Shown: positions 1-5,887 of the stretch, one piece after another
Layout of the letters: the number at the start of each line of letters is the position of its first letter
Position numbering within the stretch: the stretch's first letter is position 1
From: Bdellovibrionaceae bacterium UBA2316
GTDB lineage: Bacteria; Bdellovibrionota; Bdellovibrionia; Bdellovibrionales; Bdellovibrionaceae
Assembly (NCBI GenBank): GCA_002345205.1
Contig: DDVI01000071.1
Span: forward strand, 44,924 to 50,814
Direction: 5' to 3'
Length of the DNA: 5,891 bases
Program-made: the position numbers and the translations under genes
Notes under the pieces: generated by a model
Databases searched by the model: none
What the model saw: only the letters and a program-made list of their open reading frames with translations
Told to the model about the DNA's origin: nothing

Positions 1-29
1 TGATTGTGAAAATGGAGAAAAGGCTGTGA
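1..29 (+). CDS. pilN: PilN, 3' end only (partial)
   Basis: Only the last codons are present. Reading from base 3, the frame gives IVKMEKRL and then a TGA stop at 27-29. This stop overlaps the GTG start of the next gene in a GTGA arrangement, the usual sign of translational coupling in an operon. The gene identity is inferred from position only: in pilMNOPQ operons the gene directly before pilO is pilN, an inner-membrane protein that pairs with PilO. The eight residues themselves cannot identify the family. Confidence 0.55.
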
Positions 30-619
30 TTCAGATATTAGCGCGTATCGTTTCATTAGATTATCCGAAAGTAATATTTATTGGTTTATTTTTCTGCGGT
101 ATCTATTATTTTTTGTATTTTCAAGATAGCGCGAATCAGCTAGAAACAAAATTATCAGGTTTAAAGGCGACTCTTAGTCAGGAAGAAGCTAAAGCAAAAG
201 ATACTAAAGAAACAGAATCAAGAGCAGAAATTGTTAAGAAAAATGTGGCTGAGCTAAGTAAAAACTTAGATACGGTTCAAAAACGTTTACCTGGCAACAT
301 TACAACATCGGACGTAATTTCATTTATTGAGTATTTTTCACGAGAGACTCAAATTCAAATCTCATCCAAAACTCCATTGAATCCGGTTCGTGAGGATATC
401 ACTGAGAAACTGCCAGTAAGTATTAGTTTTGCTACAACGTATGCAAAACTCGGCAAATTTTTTGTTGCAGCTGCAAACTACGATCGAATTACCACAATTC
501 CCAAATACACTATTCGACGATCAAACGAAAAAGACGCGCAGAATTTGCAAATAGAAATGGAAATTAACGGGTATCGGGCTTTTGATTCTAAAGATGAAAC
601 GAAAAAGGAACAAAAATGA
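26..619 (+). CDS. pilO: Type IV pilus inner-membrane assembly protein PilO
   Basis: PilO is a bitopic inner-membrane protein. It dimerises with PilN and, with PilM and PilP, forms the alignment subcomplex joining the cytoplasmic pilus motor to the PilQ secretin. The 197-residue protein has a short cytoplasmic start, one hydrophobic segment at about residues 15-33, a charged Lys/Glu-rich stretch at about 36-88 likely to form a coiled coil, and a C-terminal alpha/beta domain (about 95-187) fitting the ferredoxin-like PilO core. This order and length are normal for the family. The GTG at 26 is chosen because no other usual start codon lies in frame upstream within the window, GGAG at 14-17 sits 8 bases before it, and it overlaps the preceding stop. 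Its own stop overlaps the pilP start (ATGA, 616-619). Individual residues are poorly conserved in PilO, so the call rests on architecture plus the pilP-pilQ context. Confidence 0.88.
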   Translation: MIQILARIVSLDYPKVIFIGLFFCGIYYFLYFQDSANQLETKLSGLKATLSQEEAKAKDTKETESRAEIVKKNVAELSKNLDTVQKRLPGNITTSDVISFIEYFSRETQIQISSKTPLNPVREDITEKLPVSISFATTYAKLGKFFVAAANYDRITTIPKYTIRRSNEKDAQNLQIEMEINGYRAFDSKDETKKEQK

Positions 620-1203
620 TTTTTAAAGTCACATTTGTTCTTTTAACTTTGATTGTGCAGATGGGCTTCGCTCAGGCGCCCCCTGTCCCAGATCCAAACG
701 CCTCAGCTAATCCTTCAGCGCCGGAGTCAAACCCGGCACAAGTTCCGACGCCGGCTCCAGCTCCTGCCGCAGGGGTCGAGGAAATGCTGGATGCGTCTGG
801 TTTGGTAATCAATAAAAATATATTTAACTATGATGGAAACGAAGGACGTGACCCTTTTAAAGTGTATAGAGAGTTTGTTCAGCCAACCTCTACAACTGGT
901 GGGACAGGTGCTGGTGCAAATCCAGCCGGTTCAAATTTAGAGAAAAATATCCGCACCGCTGTTGTTCCCGACGACATCGTGGTTCAGGGTATTTTTTATA
1001 AAAAAAGTGATCCAATTGCCCTTATTGTTGTTAAGGGTGTTAAAGGTTTAAATAAACTCAAAGTAAATTCTCAGATCGGGCGCAATGAAGGAAAAATTAT
1101 CGAAATCCGCAAAGATCGAATTTTAATTGAGCAGTTTAAAGATTTTGACGGTCAGAAGTTTTCCGAAAAAATTGAGTTAAAAGTTAGAGAAAAGAAAAAT
1201 TAA
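616..1203 (+). CDS. pilP: Type IV pilus periplasmic protein PilP
   Basis: PilP links the inner-membrane PilN/PilO pair to the N0 region of the PilQ secretin. The 195-residue protein has a hydrophobic export signal (residues 1 to about 20, possible signal peptidase I site near GFAQA), a Pro/Ala-rich flexible linker (about 21-52), and a small beta domain at about 110-190. The motif GRDPF (77-81) precedes a segment IVVQGIFY (121-128) and a strand set ending in FDGQKFSEKIELKV, the usual PilP pattern. The start at 616 overlaps the pilO stop by 4 bases and has AAGGAA just upstream (605-610). Oddity: most PilP proteins are inner-membrane lipoproteins with a Cys after the signal, but this one contains no cysteine anywhere, so it should be soluble in the periplasm or held by an uncleaved signal. 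Family call is firm; processing is inferred. Confidence 0.9.
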   Translation: MIFKVTFVLLTLIVQMGFAQAPPVPDPNASANPSAPESNPAQVPTPAPAPAAGVEEMLDASGLVINKNIFNYDGNEGRDPFKVYREFVQPTSTTGGTGAGANPAGSNLEKNIRTAVVPDDIVVQGIFYKKSDPIALIVVKGVKGLNKLKVNSQIGRNEGKIIEIRKDRILIEQFKDFDGQKFSEKIELKVREKKN

Positions 1204-1210
1204 TCTAAAC

Positions 1211-1214
1211 GAGG
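1211..1214 (+). promoter_or_regulatory. Ribosome binding site of pilQ
   Basis: GAGG lies 8 bases before the ATG at 1223, inside the 19-base pilP-pilQ gap. It gives pilQ its own translation start, unlike pilO and pilP, which overlap their upstream neighbours. It also supports the ATG at 1223, which yields a lipoprotein signal at the right distance. Confidence 0.6.
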
Positions 1215-1222
1215 TATTTTAC

Positions 1223-3292
1223 ATGGACGTAAAAAGAATTGTTTTTTGTTTAGTGGCGGCAGTTTACATGTTGACGTCCTGTTCAAGCCAACCAACAAGT
1301 GGTGATGAAGATTTTGCAGCTTCGGATGCAACGGCTTCAACAGATGCTAATGCCGACCTATCAAATGAAAATTTAGATGCGCCACCAACTACCGACGAGT
1401 TTGCGGAAAACTCGGCTACGGTCGATGGCCTAAATGAACAACCTCCGGATGACCCAGCCTTGGCGGACCAAGCCCAAACCGATTTGGGTGCAGAGCAACC
1501 GCCGACTCAAGATAGTTTGGCGCCTCAAGAGACTCCGCCACAAGATACGTTACAAGAACCAGTCGCAGAGGCACCGCCTCAGCCAGTGCCGACCGTGGAA
1601 GAGCAGCCGGCTCCCCCAGTCAATAGGGTAGTTAAAATTACTAACATAGAATTTAAAGGAAATGAGTCTGGCGGAACACTCGTGGTTTCTACCTCGGGAG
1701 AGTTTCAATTCACGCAATCTAAGAATTCCGCAAATAATCAGCTGATTATTGAAATTCCTAATTCGACGTTGGATAAAAAAGCGTCTCGTCCACTTTTGTT
1801 GAAAGATTTTAAAGGTGGAATCGGTGCTGTTTCAACGTATTATTCGGCGTCAAACCAAACGACTCGAATCGTATTGGAACTTCGCCCGGGAGCTCCAGAA
1901 ATTTTAATTCAGCCGGAATTAAATTCGTTGCTTGCCGTAACGACAGAAGCGGCCACTCAGACCGATCAAGTGGTTAACACGGATAAAATGGAGACTCAGA
2001 ACGAAGCTCAGCAGACGGCAAAGAAAGCGCCATCTACAATGAGTTTAGCCGATGCCCTGAATTCAAACAATTTCGAAGGCGAAAAAATTGATTGTAACTT
2101 TAACGACATCGATACTAAAGAATTACTTCTTTTTGTAGGTGAACAAATTGGGGCGAATATTATAGTAGATGATATTCCACAGTCTACAGTCGATATAAAT
2201 ATCCAGACAGTGCCATGGGATCACTGTATGGCAATTATTTTAAAGTTGAAAAAATTAGGGTATACAAAAATTGGAAATATTCTAAGAATCTCAACATTAG
2301 AGAATATTAAAAAAGAAAATGAAGAAGCGATTAAAGCTTTAAAAGATAGCGAAGAGTTAGCGCCTCTGAAAGTAAGACTTTTCCCAATCAGTTTTGCTGA
2401 AGGAAAGGAATTAGAAAAATTAGTGGCTAACTTTTTGACTAAAAATCGGGGAAATGCGACGTTCGATGCGCGTACTAATTCCTTTATTGTTACTGACACG
2501 GAAGATGTTCTTCGTCAGGTCGGTATTATGATTAAGAATTTAGATACACCTCCGCAGCAAGTTTTAATTGAAGGAAAAATTGTTGAGGCCAGTAATAGTT
2601 TCGGCAAGCAAATGGGAATTAATTGGGGATTTTCGGGTCAATCAATAAAATTAGGGGGTAAAACTCGATTCACTCCCAATTTTTCAATTGGTTCAATTAA
2701 AGAAACGGCCGAAAACTCATTAGGTTTCACAATCGGTGTTGTCGACTTTATTGGTAATTTACAGGCCTCTTTGGCACTTCTGGAAAAAGAGGATAAAGTA
2801 AAAGTTTTATCATCACCGAGAATTGTTACTATTAACAACAACGCTGCCAAAATCTCGGCGGGATCAAATATTAAAATTGTTTCCAAAGACAACACTGGAA
2901 AGTTTACAGAGGGAAGTTCATTAGATTTGAAGTTAGATTTAAATGTGACTCCGCAGGTAACTAACAATGGTTCTGTAAAAATGAAAATTGAGGTCGCACG
3001 TGATTTTGCGGGCGTGGCTTCAGATCCGGCAATTCCAGGATCCGCGCCTAAATATAGTCGCCAAATTTCAACTAACGTAATCGTTAGAAATGGTCAGACA
3101 TCCGTAATTGGCGGTGTGTTTCAAAACGATACCGCCGAGGCCGAAGTCGGTTTACCGGGATTAAGAGATATTCCCATAGTTGGATTTCTCTTTAGACAGC
3201 GTCAGATGTCAAAAACGAACACTGAGTTATTGATATTTTTAACTCCAAAGATATTGAGCTATAATGAGAATGGAGATACGGCAAATTACTAA
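1223..3292 (+). CDS. pilQ: Type IV pilus secretin PilQ (predicted lipoprotein)
   Basis: PilQ is the multimeric outer-membrane channel through which the type IV pilus extends and retracts. The 689-residue protein starts with a lipoprotein signal (lipobox LTSC, Cys20, then Ser-Ser, compatible with outer-membrane sorting). Next come an acidic Pro/Gln/Ala-rich linker (about 21-134), one AMIN domain (about 136-240) that may bind peptidoglycan, the N0/STN domain (about 284-358, with FEGEKI and the conserved VPWD at 330-333), one N1 secretin_N domain (about 382-445) and the secretin channel (about 446-678). The channel carries VLSSPRI (528-534), the signature GLPGLRDIPIVGFLFR (643-658) and TELLIFLTPKIL (667-678). 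Length is normal for PilQ. The only mature cysteines besides Cys20 are Cys291 and Cys335, both in N0. Lipidation of PilQ itself is unusual, since many secretins need a separate pilotin lipoprotein. The call is secure; lipidation is predicted. Confidence 0.96.
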   Translation: MDVKRIVFCLVAAVYMLTSCSSQPTSGDEDFAASDATASTDANADLSNENLDAPPTTDEFAENSATVDGLNEQPPDDPALADQAQTDLGAEQPPTQDSLAPQETPPQDTLQEPVAEAPPQPVPTVEEQPAPPVNRVVKITNIEFKGNESGGTLVVSTSGEFQFTQSKNSANNQLIIEIPNSTLDKKASRPLLLKDFKGGIGAVSTYYSASNQTTRIVLELRPGAPEILIQPELNSLLAVTTEAATQTDQVVNTDKMETQNEAQQTAKKAPSTMSLADALNSNNFEGEKIDCNFNDIDTKELLLFVGEQIGANIIVDDIPQSTVDINIQTVPWDHCMAIILKLKKLGYTKIGNILRISTLENIKKENEEAIKALKDSEELAPLKVRLFPISFAEGKELEKLVANFLTKNRGNATFDARTNSFIVTDTEDVLRQVGIMIKNLDTPPQQVLIEGKIVEASNSFGKQMGINWGFSGQSIKLGGKTRFTPNFSIGSIKETAENSLGFTIGVVDFIGNLQASLALLEKEDKVKVLSSPRIVTINNNAAKISAGSNIKIVSKDNTGKFTEGSSLDLKLDLNVTPQVTNNGSVKMKIEVARDFAGVASDPAIPGSAPKYSRQISTNVIVRNGQTSVIGGVFQNDTAEAEVGLPGLRDIPIVGFLFRQRQMSKTNTELLIFLTPKILSYNENGDTANY
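1283..1624 (+). other. Low-complexity acidic Pro/Gln/Ala linker in PilQ
   Basis: This part of pilQ codes for residues 21-134, between the lipid-attachment cysteine and the AMIN domain. It is rich in Asp, Glu, Ala, Pro, Gln and Thr with short imperfect repeats such as EQPP, PQET and PQDT, and has almost no large hydrophobic residues. It is probably disordered and could act as a tether from the outer membrane into the periplasm. Its base composition is richer in C and G than the rest of the gene because of the amino acids used, so the shift does not indicate horizontal transfer. Confidence 0.7.
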
Positions 3293-3302
3293 AGGGTTGC
3301 TT

Positions 3303-3950
3303 ATGAGAAATGTAATTAAAATTTTGTTAGTTTTTTTCGCTTGTAGCTATGTAAGTTGTTCCCAAGAAAAGGATGAAAACTCTGAAAATCTTGTTGTAGA
3401 CTTAGGGAAAGCGAGCGCAATACTTATTCCGGCTCCTGCTACCACTCGAAGTTGTGAAGAACTGGCCAAAGGGGATACGGGAGCTGGCTCTATTGCAGGA
3501 GCCTACTTTACATTACCGAATCCAAAAATAACTTGGAAATTGACCGACCCTTTATCAGAAATACGTGTTGTAGTTTTAAAACTTTCTCTAAATTCCCAGA
3601 AAGTTGGTGGAGAATACAGTTGCCTATTTTCAGATGTTGCTCTGGGATCAATGTATTACAGCCTTGCTGCAAAGGGAAACGAAATCGTTGTCAGTACTTG
3701 GAATGGCAACCTAGGTAGAGGAACTTCTATTAGTTCCACACAGGATTTGATTGATTCATTGGGCTTCACGGCGTGCTCTTTGAAATGTGGTGGGATTACA
3801 ATTCCTCCAGGTTCAAAGCAATTTAGTGTTTCGGGTCAATGGGAACTTTTAGCCGTCAGAAAAAAATACGCCGCTGAAGGTAGTGATGAATTTGAAGAAA
3901 CTCCTATTAAGGTTACAGGCGACTTTTCCGTAGAAAATAGTTTAAACTAA
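3303..3950 (+). CDS. Putative lipoprotein of unknown function, downstream of pilQ
   Basis: I do not recognise this family. The 215-residue protein begins with a hydrophobic export signal ending in SYVSC-SQ, so Cys19 is the likely lipid-attachment site, with Ser at +2 favouring the outer membrane. Tyr at the lipobox -3 position is unusual, and Cys14 is a second possible site. The mature part looks beta-rich, with Gly/Ser-rich turns, and has four cysteines (51, 107, 158, 162), the last two as CSLKC, so one or two disulfides are possible. An in-frame ATG at 3264 lies inside pilQ, but it would put charged residues before the signal. The ATG at 3303 gives a standard signal and has AGGG 6 bases upstream (3293-3296), so it is preferred. 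It starts 10 bases after the pilQ stop and abuts the next gene, which suggests the same transcript. A pilotin-like or pilus accessory role is only a guess from position. Confidence 0.8.
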   Translation: MRNVIKILLVFFACSYVSCSQEKDENSENLVVDLGKASAILIPAPATTRSCEELAKGDTGAGSIAGAYFTLPNPKITWKLTDPLSEIRVVVLKLSLNSQKVGGEYSCLFSDVALGSMYYSLAAKGNEIVVSTWNGNLGRGTSISSTQDLIDSLGFTACSLKCGGITIPPGSKQFSVSGQWELLAVRKKYAAEGSDEFEETPIKVTGDFSVENSLN

Positions 3951-4439
3951 ATGAAATTCATTTTCGCGATCATGATTGGTGTCTTGGGGTGGTTATATAT
4001 CAAGGACCGACGGGATCGTCCGAATATTCTTTTTGTAAACACAGACGCCGTTTATCAAGTTAGTGATGATCAAAAAGAGCCGCTCAATAAATGCTTTAAG
4101 TTTTCGTCGTGTGTTTTTATTTATGTGGCGCCTTGGTGTCCTTCTTGTCATGCGTTTTTGAGTGAATTCAGTTTGGTAAAAGATCGACTTAGTAAGCAAA
4201 ACGTGGGCATTGTAATAGTGATCGGAGCTGAAAAAGATGAAGCTAAGAAAATTGAATTGCAGAAAAGATATCCATTAGATTCCATATTAGATACTCCAGA
4301 TAATGATTTTCATAAGAAAAACAAAATAGAGTACTATCCCTATTACATCGCTTCAGATTCTTCGAAAAAAGTGAAATATACAGGGGCTCGTGCCGGAAAG
4401 TATATTGAAGAAACCGTCAATGCCAAGCCAATTAACTAA
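3951..4439 (+). CDS. Membrane-anchored thioredoxin-fold protein (WCPSC)
   Basis: This is a 162-residue protein with a thioredoxin-like fold, expected to exchange thiols and disulfides. It has a hydrophobic N-terminal anchor (about 3-17), then strand VFIYVAPWCPSC with redox pair Cys63/Cys66, a helix (67-83), a strand VGIVIVIGAE (85-94), and a YYPYYI segment whose Pro130 fits the conserved cis-proline, followed by a final strand and helix. This is TlpA/thioredoxin-like in length and layout. Two further cysteines, 48 and 54, lie just before the active site and could form a second redox or structural pair. The ATG directly follows the stop of the lipoprotein gene (TAAATG), with no clear ribosome binding site, so translation is probably coupled. 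The anchor is followed by KDRRDR, which by the positive-inside rule argues against a simple periplasmic orientation; the side of the membrane is therefore not settled. The substrate is unknown; pilus components are candidates by context. Confidence 0.83.
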   Translation: MKFIFAIMIGVLGWLYIKDRRDRPNILFVNTDAVYQVSDDQKEPLNKCFKFSSCVFIYVAPWCPSCHAFLSEFSLVKDRLSKQNVGIVIVIGAEKDEAKKIELQKRYPLDSILDTPDNDFHKKNKIEYYPYYIASDSSKKVKYTGARAGKYIEETVNAKPIN

Positions 4440-4474
4440 TAGAAAGAACCGACACGACTTTAACCGTAACATTA

Positions 4475-4503
4475 TTGATACTAGCCTAGACTGCTAAATT
4501 AAT
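4475..4503 (+). promoter_or_regulatory. Possible weak promoter for cti
   Basis: The 82-base gap between the thioredoxin-like gene and cti contains TTGATA (4475-4480) and, after 17 bases, ATTAAT (4498-4503), a moderate match to a sigma70-type promoter. An overlapping TGCTAAATT (4492-4500) could act as an extended -10 instead. The heptamer TTTAACC occurs on both sides (4459-4465 and 4508-4514). No intrinsic terminator is visible in the gap, so readthrough from the pil operon remains possible. In AT-rich DNA such matches are common, hence the low confidence. Confidence 0.3.
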
Positions 4504-4511
4504 CCCATTTA

Positions 4512-4521
4512 ACCTATAGGT
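4512..4521. repeat. Perfect 10-bp palindrome at the cti start
   Basis: ACCTATAGGT reads the same on both strands and ends at the base just before the cti ATG at 4522. It takes the place where a ribosome binding site would normally lie, and no good one is visible for cti; the AGG inside the palindrome is too close to the start. It could be a small operator or a chance palindrome. Confidence 0.4.
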
Positions 4522-5808
4522 ATGACGTCAAAATTTTTTAGAAATATTTTTTATTCGGTAGTTTTTATTAGCTTAATCACGATATTAAGTTGCGTATTCA
4601 TGCAAGATAAATCTGGTGATCGAACAACCCAATCTATCGAACTATCCTCAGATAACGATATTTATACTTCAGAAATTCAGCCAATCTTTAACCAAAGATG
4701 TATTGCTTGCCATAGTTGTTTGGAATCGCCTTGTCAGTTAAATCTGCAAAGCTATGAAGGAGTTAAGCGCGGTGCAATCAGAAATAGTTTAGTATACGAT
4801 GGCACCCGCTTGAAGGAAGCCAAACTCACGCGCATGTTCGAAGACGGACATAGTGATCAAGACTGGAGGTCGATGGGGTTTTACGACATCGTAGGCCAGC
4901 CATCTAAATCGATTCTGCTACAGTCAGTCGCAATGGGTTTTGCTCAGCGAGATGTTCCCGAAGACGAAGTTAAATCCAATCAATATTGTGCAAATGATGT
5001 CGGTGATTTTAAAGTCGTGGAAAATGCAGACAAAAAAATGGCGATGCCCTATGGTCTACCGGCCATCTCTAAAGAAAATATGGAGACCTTAAATGAATGG
5101 GTTGCCATGGGTGCCCCTGGGCCAAAAGAAAGACTAACTGTTTTTCCAGCCGAAATTAGCAAGGCGAAATCAGCATGGGAGCTTTTTTTAAATCAACGAG
5201 ATATGAAAACAAAATTTGTAGCTCGTTATTTATACGAGCATTTATTCTTGGCCGATTTTTATCTGGAGTCTCATCCCCGATATTTTTTAAAACTTATTCG
5301 TTCGTCAACGACGTGTGAAGAAGGACCTAAAATCATTCCGACTCGCCGGCCTAATGATTCTCCCGGGATCGATAATTGGTACTATTGCTTTATTAAAGCT
5401 CCAGGTACAACTGTAGATAAAACGCATATTCCTTACAATCTGTCTTTACATAAGTTGTCATGGATCAAAAAGAATTTTATGGATATTCAGTGGACTCCGG
5501 ATGCGAGTTTAAACTTTGATCCCGTTGTAGCGAGCAATCCATTTATGGCATTTAAGTCCATTCCAGAACTTGCACGCTACAAGTTCTTGCTTGAAGATGC
5601 TCACTACCATATTTCGACGTTTATCAAAGGCCCTGTTTGCAATGGTTCCAATGCCGTAAACTCTATTCAAGAGCAATTCTATACGTTCTTTATAAGCCCA
5701 CAGTCCGATTTAATGGTTTTAAGTCCGGATTATTCAAAGCAAGTTATTGAGCAACTTAAGCTTCCGGGACAATGGGGTGAGAAATTTTGGAAAGTTGAGG
5801 ACGGCTGA
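4522..5808 (+). CDS. cti: Fatty acid cis/trans isomerase Cti, truncated at the 3' end
   Basis: Cti is a periplasmic c-type heme enzyme that turns cis-unsaturated acyl chains of membrane lipids into trans forms, stiffening the membrane under solvent or heat stress. Family features run in order: an export signal with possible lipobox ILSC (Cys24), EIQPIFNQRC with heme motif CIACH (60-64) and following SCLESPCQLNL, VYDGTR, MPYG (175-178, Met175 a possible second heme ligand), ARYLYEHLFLADFY (234-247), TRRPNDSPG (274-282), KTHIPYNLS, SNPFMAFKSIPELARYKFLL, and FIKGPVCNGSNAVNSIQEQF (367-386). The protein then ends at residue 428, just after KLPGQW, whereas known Cti proteins are roughly 760 residues. 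About the last 330 residues are missing, so it is probably non-functional. No other in-frame usual start lies between the upstream TAA (4510-4512) and the ATG. The gene is separated by 82 bases from the pil operon and is functionally unrelated to it. Confidence 0.9.
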   Translation: MTSKFFRNIFYSVVFISLITILSCVFMQDKSGDRTTQSIELSSDNDIYTSEIQPIFNQRCIACHSCLESPCQLNLQSYEGVKRGAIRNSLVYDGTRLKEAKLTRMFEDGHSDQDWRSMGFYDIVGQPSKSILLQSVAMGFAQRDVPEDEVKSNQYCANDVGDFKVVENADKKMAMPYGLPAISKENMETLNEWVAMGAPGPKERLTVFPAEISKAKSAWELFLNQRDMKTKFVARYLYEHLFLADFYLESHPRYFLKLIRSSTTCEEGPKIIPTRRPNDSPGIDNWYYCFIKAPGTTVDKTHIPYNLSLHKLSWIKKNFMDIQWTPDASLNFDPVVASNPFMAFKSIPELARYKFLLEDAHYHISTFIKGPVCNGSNAVNSIQEQFYTFFISPQSDLMVLSPDYSKQVIEQLKLPGQWGEKFWKVEDG

Positions 5809-5818
5809 CAAAAGAAAA

Positions 5819-5887
5819 ATAGCGGCATAACCTTGTTGGTGCATAAACCAACCCGTCAAAATGACGAGAATAAAGGAGAGCCGCTAT
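5819..5887. repeat. Nested inverted repeats: 8-bp outer stem around two hairpins
   Basis: ATAGCGGC (5819-5826) is the exact reverse complement of GCCGCTAT (5880-5887). Inside lie two perfect hairpins: GTTGGT (5835-5840) with ACCAAC (5847-5852) around a GCATAA loop, and CGTCA (5854-5858) with TGACG (5862-5866) around AAA. Folded together, these make a three-way junction. The outer right arm contains the first two bases of the ATG at 5886, and the ribosome binding site lies in the joining strand, so as RNA the fold could restrain translation. As DNA it could be a transposase or regulator binding site. No U-tract follows, so it is not a standard terminator. Confidence 0.65.

Noticed and set aside
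1283..1624. Base composition shift in pilQ as a sign of horizontal transfer
   Set aside because: The shift is explained by the Pro/Ala/Gln-rich amino acid content of the linker, and the frame is continuous with normal PilQ domains.
1434..1631. Open frame on + inside the pilQ linker
   Set aside because: It is a shadow of the Pro/Gln-rich repeat coding in another frame, rich in Arg/Lys/Trp, with no signal or family features.
2221..2967. Two minus-strand open frames inside pilQ
   Set aside because: They lie opposite strongly conserved PilQ domains and have no recognisable domain; antisense open frames of this kind are common.
3264..3302. Longer start for the lipoprotein gene at ATG 3264, overlapping pilQ by 29 bases
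   Set aside because: It would add 13 residues including several charged ones before the export signal. The ATG at 3303 gives a standard lipoprotein signal and has AGGG at 6 bases spacing.
3993..4199. Minus-strand open frame opposite the thioredoxin-like gene
   Set aside because: It overlaps the conserved WCPSC coding region, is short, and has no domain.
4440..4470. Terminator for the pil operon after the thioredoxin-like gene
   Set aside because: No stem of useful length with a following T-run could be found in the gap on the + strand.
5825..5866. Integron attC-like or CRISPR-like site
   Set aside because: The GCATAACC and GTTGGTGC segments only loosely resemble attC core sites: the RYYYAAC/GTTRRRY patterns are not met. 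There is no repeated spacer array.
5835..5866. Rho-independent terminator after cti
   Set aside because: The two hairpins are short and not GC-rich, no T-run follows either one, and a ribosome binding site and start codon come next.
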